The notes under the pieces were generated by a model, which saw only the letters and a program-made list of their open reading frames with translations, had not been told where the DNA came from and did no database searches. Below, in pieces: positions 19,102 to 26,942 of a stretch of 38,759 bases of DNA. The position numbers were made by a program, and so were the translations under genes. This DNA comes from Candidatus Dormiibacterota bacterium (lineage in GTDB: Bacteria; Chloroflexota; Dormibacteria; CF-121), in NCBI GenBank assembly GCA_035544955.1, contig DASZZN010000027.1, positions 1 through 38,759 on the forward strand. Reading direction: 5' to 3'. Every line of letters begins with the position of its first letter. Position 1 is the stretch's first letter.

Positions 19102-20271
19102 ATGGCCAGTTATCGCGACATGCTCAAGGACGTCAAGTCACGGATCCGTGAGGTGGATGTCCGGCAGCTGGACGCTTCTCGGAACGGCGCCGGCAAACCC
19201 GTCGTGATCGATGTCCGCGAGCAAGACGAGGTGGAGCAGGGCATCATTCCCGGCGCGATCCATATCCCGCGCGGCTACCTCGAGTCACGCGTGGAGCAGT
19301 ACGTGCCCGACTATGAGACCCCGGTTGTCGCCTACTGCGCGGGCGGAAACCGCTCCGCGTTTGCGGCCGAGACGCTTCAGCAGATGGGTTACAAGAACGT
19401 CACCTCGCTCAAGGGCGGCTTCGGTGCCTGGAAGGACGCCGGCCTCAACTTCGTCGTGCCGCGCGAGTTGACTCCGGCACAGCAGAAGCGATACAGCCGC
19501 CATGTGCTGATCCCCGAAGTGGGGAAGGAGGGGCAGCTCAAGCTGCTCGATGCCAAGGTGCTGATCATCGGGGCCGGGGGCCTCGGCTCACCGGCGGCCT
19601 ACTACCTGGCCGCCGCTGGCGTGGGCACCATTGGGATCGTCGATTCGGACGTCGTCGACGAAAGCAACCTGCAGCGCCAGATCCTTCATAACAGCAAGCG
19701 GATCGGCATGCCCAAGGTCGACTCGGCCAGGCAGACGCTCGAGGACCTGAACCCCGACGTCAAGGTCGTCCCGTACCAGCAGCGGCTGACGCGCGACAAC
19801 ATCATCGACCTCTTCAAGGAGTACGACCTGATCGTCGACGGCAGCGACAACTTCCCGACCCGCTACCTGGTCAACGACGCCAGCGTGCTCCTGAAGAAGA
19901 CCGTCGTGCACGGCAGCATCTTCCGCTTCGATGGCCAGGTCAGTGTCTTCAAGCCGTTCGTGGGACCGTGCTACCGCTGCGTCTTCCCGGAGCCGCCGCC
20001 GCCCGAGCTGGCGCCGAGCTGCGATGAGGCCGGCACGCTCGGGATCCTGCCGGGCATCGTCGGCTTGTTCGAAGCCAATGAGGCCGTCAAGCTGCTGCTT
20101 GGCATCGGGGAGCCGCTGATCGGCCGGCTGCTGATGATCGATGCGCTGACCGACGAGTTTCGGACGCTGCGTCTCAAGCGCGATCCGAAATGCCCGGTCT
20201 GCGGGGAGGGTGCGCACTTCAAGGACTTCGTCGACTACGAAGTCTCGACGGCGATCCCGACGCCCGCCTGA
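19102..20271 (+). CDS. moeB: Rhodanese-MoeB/ThiF fusion (sulfur-carrier adenylyltransferase)
   Basis: This 389-residue protein has an N-terminal rhodanese domain (about 12-118; active-site loop CAGGNRS with C79) fused to an E1-like adenylyltransferase (about 122-389). The ATP site is GAGGLGSP (157-164), the conserved arginine is in NLQRQILH, and the zinc cysteines are CYRC and CPVC. APSCDEAGTLGILPG precedes the activating region. It probably adenylates and then sulfurates a MoaD/ThiS-type carrier. Better-known MoeZ/MOCS3 fusions carry the rhodanese at the C-terminus, so the order here is reversed. TAGACT (19086-19091) lies 10 nt before the ATG. The stop overlaps the next start (TGATG). Confidence 0.92.
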   Translation: MASYRDMLKDVKSRIREVDVRQLDASRNGAGKPVVIDVREQDEVEQGIIPGAIHIPRGYLESRVEQYVPDYETPVVAYCAGGNRSAFAAETLQQMGYKNVTSLKGGFGAWKDAGLNFVVPRELTPAQQKRYSRHVLIPEVGKEGQLKLLDAKVLIIGAGGLGSPAAYYLAAAGVGTIGIVDSDVVDESNLQRQILHNSKRIGMPKVDSARQTLEDLNPDVKVVPYQQRLTRDNIIDLFKEYDLIVDGSDNFPTRYLVNDASVLLKKTVVHGSIFRFDGQVSVFKPFVGPCYRCVFPEPPPPELAPSCDEAGTLGILPGIVGLFEANEAVKLLLGIGEPLIGRLLMIDALTDEFRTLRLKRDPKCPVCGEGAHFKDFVDYEVSTAIPTPA

Positions 20272-20987
20272 TGGCGGACTCGCCGAACGGTCTTGGCCGC
20301 GTGCTCGTCGTGATGGCACATCCGGACGATGCGGAGTTCGGCGCCGCCGGCACGGTGGCGCGATGGGCGAAAGAGGGCCGGCAGGTCACCTACCTGATCC
20401 TCACCGATGGCAACCGTGGCAGCAGTGACCCGGCGATGACGGCCGAGCGCCTGGCCCAGATCCGCCATGCCGAGCAGCGGGCGGCGGCGTTGAAGCTGGG
20501 CGTCAAGGACGTCTTCTTCCTCGGCTACGACGACGGGTCGCTGATGCCGACGCTCGATTTGCGCCGGCAGATTACGCGCTGGATCCGGCGGACCAAGCCC
20601 GACGTCGTCGTGGCGCCGGACCCCACACGCCGCTGGACCGGGCAGCGATATATCAATCATCCGGACCATCGTGCTGCCGGCGAAGCAACCCTGGACGCGA
20701 TCATCCCGGGATCCGACACCCGGCTCGTCTTCCCGGAATTGCTCGATGAGGGTCTGGAACCGCACCAGGTCAAAGAGATCTACCTGACCGGGTCAAACGA
20801 GCCCGATGCCTGGGTCGACATCAGCGACACGATCGACCTCAAGATCGCAGCGCTGCGTGAGCACAAGAGCCAGGTCGGCGACTGGTCGGAGCTCGAGCAG
20901 ACGATCCGGGAGCGGGCCAGCGAGATGGCGAAGGGCCAGAGCTTTCCCGTCGCGGAAGGCTTCAAGTACTTCCGGCTGCACGAGTGA
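20271..20987 (+). CDS. PIG-L/LmbE family deacetylase
   Basis: This 238-residue zinc hydrolase has the metal-binding motif AHPDDAEFG (H17, D20) and the later HPDHRAAG. Related enzymes deacetylate N-acetylglucosaminyl compounds such as bacillithiol or mycothiol precursors; the substrate here is unknown. ILTDGNRGSSDP and YDDGSLMP are typical family segments. The start ATG shares its A with the moeB stop codon, so the two are translationally coupled, which hints at sulfur or thiol metabolism but does not prove it. Confidence 0.9.
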   Translation: MADSPNGLGRVLVVMAHPDDAEFGAAGTVARWAKEGRQVTYLILTDGNRGSSDPAMTAERLAQIRHAEQRAAALKLGVKDVFFLGYDDGSLMPTLDLRRQITRWIRRTKPDVVVAPDPTRRWTGQRYINHPDHRAAGEATLDAIIPGSDTRLVFPELLDEGLEPHQVKEIYLTGSNEPDAWVDISDTIDLKIAALREHKSQVGDWSELEQTIRERASEMAKGQSFPVAEGFKYFRLHE

Positions 20988-20999
20988 TCAGACGAGGGC

Positions 21000-21018
21000 C
21001 CTCCCCCTTAGGGGGAGG
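21000..21018. repeat. Palindromic repeat, copy B, intergenic
   Basis: CCTCCCCC-TTA-GGGGGAGG is followed by GAAGGGTGGGGC, between the deacetylase stop and the mrfA promoter. It matches the layout of copies A and C and may act as a hairpin after the upstream gene. Confidence 0.8.
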
Positions 21019-21031
21019 GAAGGGTGGGGCC

Positions 21032-21060
21032 TTGCGCGCCGAACATATGTTCGCTAAGAT
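21032..21060 (+). promoter_or_regulatory. mrfA promoter with LexA operator between -35 and -10
   Basis: The -35 TTGCGC (21032-21037), a 17-nt spacer and the -10 TAAGAT (21055-21060) precede the ATG at 21069 by 8 nt. The perfect palindrome CGAACATATGTTCG occupies 21040-21053 in the spacer. It fits the LexA/DinR box CGAACRNRYGTTCG of Bacillus and actinobacteria at every position, and a bound repressor there would block RNA polymerase. Confidence 0.88.
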
Positions 21061-21068
21061 GCTCGGAC

Positions 21069-23345
21069 ATGTCGGTCGAGATGGCGCTGGATCGACTTCT
21101 CGTTCAGGATGAGTTCCGCCAGCATCTGACGCTCGACCACACCCTGCCGGCCCGCCAGGCCCGCTACGCCGGATTTCCCGATTCGCTCGACATCCGCCTT
21201 GGGCAGGCGCTCGCCGCCCGCGGCATCAGCCGCCTCTACACCCACCAGGCGGAGGCGACCGCTCTGGCGCTGGCCGGCAAAGACCTGGTCGTTGTGACGC
21301 CGACCGCGTCGGGAAAGACCGCCTGCTACAACCTGCCGGTCCTGCAGGCGATGCTCAAGGACCCCGAGGCGCGGGCCCTGTACCTCTTTCCGACCAAGGC
21401 GCTCGCGCAAGACCAGCTGGCTGAGCTCCATGGTCTGGTCGGTGAGATGAAGGTCGATCTCAAGACCTACACCTACGACGGGGACACACCGGTGAGCGCT
21501 CGCCAGGCGATTCGCCAGGCCGGCCATATCGTGGTCACCAACCCCGACATGCTGCACACCGGCGTGCTGCCCCACCACACCCGCTGGGTGAAGCTCTTCG
21601 CCAACCTTCGCTACGTCGTGATCGACGAGCTGCACGCCTACCGCGGCGTCTTCGGCAGCCATCTGGCAAACGTGCTCCGCCGCCTGTGGCGCGTCTGCGC
21701 CTTCTACGACAGCCACCCCGTGGTGATCTGTTGCTCGGCGACGATCGCCAACCCGAAAGAGCTGGCCGAGCGGCTGACGGGACGCGTGATGACGTTGGTC
21801 GACGACAATGGGGCGCCGAGCGGGCCCAAGCGGCTGCTGTTTTACAACCCGCCGGTCATCAATCGCGAGCTCGGCATCCGGCGTTCGTCCACGCTCGAGA
21901 GCCAGCGGATCGCCGAGGCATTTCTGCGCGATGGGGTGCAAACCATCGTCTTTGGCCGCACTCGCCTGCAGGTGGAGATCCTGCTCAGCTATCTGCAGCA
22001 ATCGCTCGCCAATCGACTTGGCAAAACCGGCACGATCCGCGGCTACCGCGGTGGGTACCTTCCGTTGCAGCGGCGCGAGATCGAGCACGGCTTACGCGAC
22101 GGATCGGTGCGTGGCGTGGTCAGCACCAATGCGCTCGAACTCGGGATCGACATCGGGCACCTGGACGCGGCCATTCTCTGTGGCTATCCGGGCACGATCG
22201 CCAGCGCCTGGCAGCAGATCGGGCGCGCGGGGCGGCGCCGTGGTGCCGCGGCCGCGGTCTATGTCGCCTCGAGCAGCCCGCTCGATCAGTATCTGGTCAA
22301 CCATCCGGAATATTTCCTTGGGAGAGACCCCGAACAGGGACTGATCGATCCCGACAACCTGCTGATCCTCAGCGCGCATCTGCAGGCGGCGACCTTTGAA
22401 CTGCCCCTCTCGACGGGGGAACCATTCGGTCAGGCGCCGGTAGCGGAGCTGCTCCGCATTCTGGAAGAGGACGGGGCCGTCCACCAGGCGGGAGATACCT
22501 GGCACTGGAGCGCGGACGCGTTTCCGGCCGAAGGGGTGAGCCTGCGCAGCGCGAACGCGGACAACGTCGTCATCGTCGATGTCACCCGAGGGGCAAGCGT
22601 CGTCGGCGAGATGGATCAATTCTCGGCGCCGGTCTTCCTCCACGAGGAAGCGATCTACCTGCACGAAGGCGCGCAGTACCACGTCGACCGGCTCGACTGG
22701 GAGGAGAAGAAGGCCTACGTGCGGCCGGTCAAGGTCGATTACTACACCGACGCCAACCTGGCGGTCAGCATCAAAGTGCTCGAGACCTTTCAGAGCCGGC
22801 CGGCGGAGCCGCTCGCGGTCCACCACGGCGAGGTGCGGGTCACGGCGCTGCCCACCATCTTCAAGAAGATCCGTTTCCACACCCACGAGAACATCGGGTC
22901 GGGTCCCATCAGCCTGCCCGAACAGCAGTTGCACACGACCGCGTTCTGGCTCGAGATCCCCACCGAGGTAGCCCGCCAGTTTCCGCGTGCGGCGATGCAG
23001 GGCGGGCTGCAGGGGTTGGCGAACGTCGTCACGCAGGTGGCCTGTCTGTTCCTCATGTGCGATGTCCGCGACCTCGGCGCCTATGCGGAGACGCGCGCGC
23101 CGCATACCGGCACGCCGGCGGTGTTCGTCTACGAGCGCTATCCCGGCGGCGTGGGGATGAGCGCGCGCTTGTTCGAGACGGCGGGTGCCGTGATGGCGGC
23201 CGCGCACGACCTGGTGTCGCAATGTGGCTGCGAGAGCGGCTGCCCGTCCTGCGTTGGTCCGTCGCTGGAGGTGGGGGAGGAGGGCAAGGCGGTCGCCCTG
23301 CGCCTACTCGAACTGGCCGCGCTGATTCCCGCGCCGGCGCGTTGA
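21069..23345 (+). CDS. mrfA: MrfA-like superfamily 2 DNA helicase with DUF1998 zinc site
   Basis: This 758-residue DExH helicase resembles Bacillus MrfA (YprA), which works with the MrfB nuclease in a mitomycin-repair pathway. The motifs are TPTASGKTACYNLP (K83), VIDELHAYRG (DELH near 186), CCSATIANPKE, VVSTNALELGIDIG and QQIGRAGRRRG. The C-terminal DUF1998 zinc cluster is C719, C721, C725 and C728. The open frame reaches a GTG at 21024, but that lies inside the promoter; the ATG at 21069 directly follows the -10. The exonuclease gene overlaps the 3' end by 4 nt. Confidence 0.93.
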   Translation: MSVEMALDRLLVQDEFRQHLTLDHTLPARQARYAGFPDSLDIRLGQALAARGISRLYTHQAEATALALAGKDLVVVTPTASGKTACYNLPVLQAMLKDPEARALYLFPTKALAQDQLAELHGLVGEMKVDLKTYTYDGDTPVSARQAIRQAGHIVVTNPDMLHTGVLPHHTRWVKLFANLRYVVIDELHAYRGVFGSHLANVLRRLWRVCAFYDSHPVVICCSATIANPKELAERLTGRVMTLVDDNGAPSGPKRLLFYNPPVINRELGIRRSSTLESQRIAEAFLRDGVQTIVFGRTRLQVEILLSYLQQSLANRLGKTGTIRGYRGGYLPLQRREIEHGLRDGSVRGVVSTNALELGIDIGHLDAAILCGYPGTIASAWQQIGRAGRRRGAAAAVYVASSSPLDQYLVNHPEYFLGRDPEQGLIDPDNLLILSAHLQAATFELPLSTGEPFGQAPVAELLRILEEDGAVHQAGDTWHWSADAFPAEGVSLRSANADNVVIVDVTRGASVVGEMDQFSAPVFLHEEAIYLHEGAQYHVDRLDWEEKKAYVRPVKVDYYTDANLAVSIKVLETFQSRPAEPLAVHHGEVRVTALPTIFKKIRFHTHENIGSGPISLPEQQLHTTAFWLEIPTEVARQFPRAAMQGGLQGLANVVTQVACLFLMCDVRDLGAYAETRAPHTGTPAVFVYERYPGGVGMSARLFETAGAVMAAAHDLVSQCGCESGCPSCVGPSLEVGEEGKAVALRLLELAALIPAPAR

Positions 23346-24574
23346 CGGCCGACCTCGTTGCGCTGCGCGAGCGGATCGCGGCCATTACGGCGCGCCCCAC
23401 CCGACGCAGCGAGCCCCCACCCTACCCTCCCCCGCAAGCGGGGGAAGGAATTTCCAAAGATCTGCCAGCCAATTGCCGCGAAGAGGAGACGCCGTTCGGC
23501 CCAGTTGTCGTGCGTCGTGAATGGTGCCCGGACGACGGCGACCAGGAGGTGGAGGCGCTCTCCACGTGTCTTGGGCTCGCGCCCAGCGACCTGCGACGGC
23601 CGCTCTTCCTCGACACGGAAACGACCGGTCTATCCGGCGGCACTGGCACCGTTGCATTCCTCGTCGGTCTCGCCTGGCGCGAAGCGGGCGGTCTGACGCT
23701 CGCCCAGTACTTCCTTCGCGACTTCAACCAGGAGAGCGCACTGCTCTGGGCGGTCGGCCAGTGCGTGAACGCGGCCGGCGTCCTGGTCAGCTACAACGGC
23801 CGCTGCTTCGACTGGCCGCTCCTGCAGACCCGGCTCGTGATGCGGCGAGCAGTATGGCCGTCACCGCCCCACTTCGACCTCCTCACCCTGGCCCGCCGCA
23901 TTTTCCGGCCGCGCCTGCCGGACTGCGCGTTGCAGACCATTGAGCAGGCGGTGCTCGACCTGCATCGCGCCGATGACCTGCCGGGCAGTTTGATCCCGAG
24001 CCGATACTTCGCCTGGCTACGCGATGGCGATCCCCATGTGCTGGATTCGGTCTTCACTCATAACCGCCAGGACGTGGTATCGATGGCGCTGCTGCTGGCG
24101 CGCTTCGAGGCGGTCCTTCGAGGGTCCGACGATCTTGATCCGCTCGATCGATTCGGGCGGGCTCGCTTTTTAGAGGTGCGTGGCTTCCACGGCCAGGCGA
24201 TCGCTGAATACCGGCAGCTCTGGCTGCATCCTTCCAGGGGAACGCCGCCGAAGATGCGTGGGGCGCTCGGCTTGCGGCTGGCGCGCCTGTTGCGACGGCA
24301 GGGACGATGGGAGGAGGCCCGATCGGTGCTGGAAGAGTGCTGGCGCACGCAGTCTTACCCGTATCTCGTCGCGATCGAGCTGGCGAAACTGCTCGAGCAC
24401 CAGGCACGGGACTTCAACGCGGCTCGACGCATCGTGGGTGACGCGCTGCGCCTGCTCGCGCTGGCGGCGGTGCCCAACCCGCAGTGGCGGATGGATTTGG
24501 AGCGGCGCGTGCAGCGGCTGGACCGCCGGCTGAATCAAGGCCCGGCTTCCCTCAACCTTCTATCTGCTGGCTGA
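23342..24574 (+). CDS. mrfB: MrfB-like exonuclease (RNase H fold plus TPR)
   Basis: This 410-residue partner of the helicase has an RNase H-like exonuclease domain (about 85-260): LFLDTETTGLSGGTGTVAFLVGL (D91, E93), VLVSYNGRCFDWPLLQTRL, and HNRQDVVSMALLLARFEA with the last acidic residue. TPR-like helices follow (LEVRGFHGQAIAEYRQLW and LARLLRRQGRWEEARSVLEECWRTQ). The TTG at 23342 overlaps the helicase stop (TTGA) and is the best start; the frame is open farther back inside mrfA. Residues about 24-38 (SEPPPYPPPQAGEGI) are encoded by the palindromic repeat, so the N-terminal region carries an insertion. Confidence 0.88.
   Translation: MTADLVALRERIAAITARPTRRSEPPPYPPPQAGEGISKDLPANCREEETPFGPVVVRREWCPDDGDQEVEALSTCLGLAPSDLRRPLFLDTETTGLSGGTGTVAFLVGLAWREAGGLTLAQYFLRDFNQESALLWAVGQCVNAAGVLVSYNGRCFDWPLLQTRLVMRRAVWPSPPHFDLLTLARRIFRPRLPDCALQTIEQAVLDLHRADDLPGSLIPSRYFAWLRDGDPHVLDSVFTHNRQDVVSMALLLARFEAVLRGSDDLDPLDRFGRARFLEVRGFHGQAIAEYRQLWLHPSRGTPPKMRGALGLRLARLLRRQGRWEEARSVLEECWRTQSYPYLVAIELAKLLEHQARDFNAARRIVGDALRLLALAAVPNPQWRMDLERRVQRLDRRLNQGPASLNLLSAG
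23425..23448. repeat. Palindromic repeat, copy C, in frame inside mrfB
   Basis: CCCTCCCCCGC-AA-GCGGGGGAAGG (one mismatch in the stem) is preceded by CCCCCACCCTA. It is in the opposite orientation to copies A and B by its flanking G-rich tail, and is translated as PPPYPPPQAGEG between the N-terminal helix and the nuclease domain. Confidence 0.85.
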
Positions 24575-24732
24575 GCCGACCCGGTTTGCAGTTAGACAGC
24601 GAAGCGCGTCAGCGTGACGGCGATGGATCCCCAGGAAGCCCAGAGCTGCAGTCCAGTGCGGCGACCGAGTTGCAATATCTTCATACCCTTCGAGGAGGTA
24701 ACGGCATCGGGGCCCAGGCGGTTACGAGCGCC

Positions 24733-26025
24733 TTACTGGCTGAAGGTGTTGGGGCCGTTCGGCGGCAGGTAGGGGAGGGGATTGGTCGGCTGGCCGCCGT
24801 AGCGGTACTCGAAGTGGACATGCGGACCGGTGGAGTTGCCGGTCGACCCCTCGTAACCGATCAGCTGGCCCTGGTGCACGCTGTCGCCGGCTTTGACCTG
24901 GAAGCCGAGCAGGTGGCCGTAGAGCGAGAAGAAGTTGTTGCGGTGCGCGACGATGATGTAGTTGCCGTAGCCGACCAGCTGGCCGTTGATGAGGCTGGAA
25001 CCAGCCGCCACCACCACGCCGTCGTCGGCGGCGAGGATTGGGGTGCCCTGGTTGTAGGCGACGTCGACCCCCGTATGGAAGTGCGGATAGCCAAAGCCGG
25101 GCGGCTCGAACGCCTGACTGCAGGGGCCGAAGACAAGTGTGATGCTCCCCTGCTGCAGCGGCCAGATCAGCGGGTACTTCGTCGAATGGTTCGCACCAGC
25201 GTTGGGCAACGTGAAGAGGTTGTGCTGCATCCAGAACTGGGCCTGCTGCCATGCGGCTTGCTCCGCCTCGGCGATCAGCTGGTCCTGGCGGGCGATTTCC
25301 ATGTCCGCGATCCGCTGCGCAAGGGCCGCCGACTGGCCATTGATGGCAACCAACTCCCACTTCACCTGGGTGATGCTCTGGCGCAGTCGGTTCTCGAGGT
25401 CCTGCTGGTGCGCCTGCTGCGTGAGCAGCGCGGCTTTCTGGTCGACGAGGTCCGCCCGGTCCTTGTCAGCTTCTTTCTTCTTGCTGATCACCCCTTCCTG
25501 CTGGCTGTGCAGCAGGAGGTCGACCTGCCGGATGTGGTCGATCAGCCGGTTGGACAGGTAGGTCAGGTGCTCGATCGCCACGGCCCGGTTGAGGAAGCCC
25601 TGGAAGTCGGGGGCCGCGAGCAGCTGGGCAAGAGGGTTCGAGTCGCTTTTGTACACGCTACGGACGAAGGTGGCGTACTCGGCCTTGGTCTTGCGCAGTT
25701 CTTGCTGCTCCTCGGCGATCTGGGCGTCGAGCGCGGCGATCTGGCGCTCCAGCTCGGCGATCCGCCGCTCCGTGGCGGCGATCTTGTCGATCGTTTGGTT
25801 GATGGTGTCGCGCGTCTCCTGGAGTTGCTGCTGCAACGCAATCTCCTGGGCCTCGGCCTTCTGGAGGTTGTCCTTGAGGACCCCCTTCAGTTTGTTGATG
25901 ATCTGGAGGCGGGCCTGGGCGTCGGAGTAGTCATCGGCAGCCGTCGGCGCGGCGCTGGCGAGCAAAAGGCTGACTCCCACGCCTCCCGCCACGAGCAAGC
26001 GGAAGGCGGTCCCCCTCAGACCCAT
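24733..26025 (-). CDS. M23 (LytM) peptidase with N-terminal coiled coils
   Basis: This 430-residue secreted murein hydrolase has the EnvC/PcsB layout. A signal peptide (1-30, LLVAGGVGVSLLLASAAPTAA) is followed by long coiled coils (about 35-125 and 180-262), and then a LytM domain (about 290-415) with the zinc ligands H317 and D321 (HTGVD) and the H402/H404 pair (HVHFEY). H371 is in SLYGH. It would cleave peptide cross-links, and the coiled coils usually regulate it during division. A -10-like TATCAC lies 7 nt before the ATG on the minus strand. Confidence 0.93.
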   Translation of the reverse strand: MGLRGTAFRLLVAGGVGVSLLLASAAPTAADDYSDAQARLQIINKLKGVLKDNLQKAEAQEIALQQQLQETRDTINQTIDKIAATERRIAELERQIAALDAQIAEEQQELRKTKAEYATFVRSVYKSDSNPLAQLLAAPDFQGFLNRAVAIEHLTYLSNRLIDHIRQVDLLLHSQQEGVISKKKEADKDRADLVDQKAALLTQQAHQQDLENRLRQSITQVKWELVAINGQSAALAQRIADMEIARQDQLIAEAEQAAWQQAQFWMQHNLFTLPNAGANHSTKYPLIWPLQQGSITLVFGPCSQAFEPPGFGYPHFHTGVDVAYNQGTPILAADDGVVVAAGSSLINGQLVGYGNYIIVAHRNNFFSLYGHLLGFQVKAGDSVHQGQLIGYEGSTGNSTGPHVHFEYRYGGQPTNPLPYLPPNGPNTFSQ

Positions 26026-26149
26026 CGTGCCAGTGATAGCGCCGGAGTCTTACGGCCTTTCCTGCGACTATGTGACGGAGCCGCGACGCGCTGGTAACGC
26101 CGAGTTCGGCCGGAGTTCGGATCGGGCCAATCGCGAGATCAGCGCTGGC

Positions 26150-26155
26150 TATAAT
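26150..26155 (+). promoter_or_regulatory. -10 element of tRNA-Gly
   Basis: A consensus TATAAT lies 12 nt before the first base of tRNA-Gly. No clear -35 is seen at the usual distance. Confidence 0.6.
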
Positions 26156-26167
26156 GCGTGACGCAAC

Positions 26168-26240
26168 GCGGGAGTAGCTCAGTTGGTAGAGCGCAACGTT
26201 GCCAACGTTGAGGTCGCGAGTTCGAGACTCGTCTCCCGCT
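26168..26240 (+). tRNA. tRNA-Gly (anticodon GCC)
   Basis: The acceptor stem GCGGGAG pairs with CTCCCGC (discriminator T). The anticodon stem CAACG/CGTTG encloses TTGCCAA (anticodon GCC). The T-arm is GCGAG-TTCGAGA-CTCGT. CCA is not encoded. Its last 23 nt (26218-26240) recur downstream at 29387, 30347 and 35912. Confidence 0.97.
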
Positions 26241-26465
26241 AATTGATCAGCTTGAGCTGGCTTGTTGGAGCGAGTGGCTTCACGACCAAACGGTGGCCCC
26301 AACGAGTTTGAAGTTACAAGGGCTGATTTCCTCGTCGCCAGGGTCGCTATGCGGCGTCCGACATGGCGGTGGGAGGCGGCGGTCCCCAAGGGCCTCTGGC
26401 CGTGGATTATCTTCGAGTTTCACGCGGCATGTAACCTTCTGCTCCTGAAGAGCCCCTTTCCAGTA

Positions 26466-26942
26466 GTGGAGGCGCCAACCGCGGACGAGCGCACTGACAC
26501 GGTCGAGGCGCTCTATCGCACGCATGGGGATCGAATTTGGCGGGCGGTAGCTGTTTATGCCCAGGATCCTGATGTCGCGAGCGATGCGGTGGCGGAAGCA
26601 TTCGCGCAGTTAATGGTTCGGGGCGAAGCTGTTCGGTCGCCGGCTGCCTGGGTGTGGCGGACCGCCTTTCGGATCGCTGCTGGGATGCTCCAGGAGCGCA
26701 CACGATCGGTAGCCCTCGTGGGAACAGAATCCTACACGACACGTGATTCGGCCGGCGAATTGGTGGCGTCTCTGGCCAAGCTGCCGCCGAAGCAGCGTGC
26801 CGCCTTGATTCTCTTCTACTACGGCGACTACCCAATCGGTCAGATTGCCGAGATGTTGCGCTCAAACGCCCTGTCTGTTCGGGTCAACCTGAGCCGCGGA
26901 CGGCGGCGGCTGCGGCGAATCCTGGAGGAAGAGCATGCCTGA
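26466..26942 (+). CDS. ECF-type RNA polymerase sigma factor
   Basis: This protein of about 158 residues has sigma region 2 (about 13-75: VEALYRTHGDRIWRAVAVYAQDPDVASDAVAEAFAQL and SPAAWVWRTAFRIAAG) and region 4 (about 100-150: LPPKQRAALILFYYGDYPIGQIAEMLRSNALSVRVNLSRGRRRLRRIL). It would direct transcription of a small regulon, possibly its own operon. The frame is open upstream to 26262 (ATG at 26349) without family-like residues, so the GTG at 26466 was chosen. Its end overlaps the next gene by 8 nt. TGTAAC at 26430-26435 resembles an ECF -35, but no matching -10 was found. Confidence 0.88.
   Translation: MEAPTADERTDTVEALYRTHGDRIWRAVAVYAQDPDVASDAVAEAFAQLMVRGEAVRSPAAWVWRTAFRIAAGMLQERTRSVALVGTESYTTRDSAGELVASLAKLPPKQRAALILFYYGDYPIGQIAEMLRSNALSVRVNLSRGRRRLRRILEEEHA

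Noticed and set aside
24607-24619. CGTCA-GCG-TGACG as terminator between mrfB and the M23 gene
   Set aside because: The stem is only 5 bp and no U tract follows on either strand.
24484-26097. 537-codon plus-strand frame opposite the M23 peptidase
   Set aside because: It is antisense to a clear signal-peptide, coiled-coil and LytM protein and has no family features.
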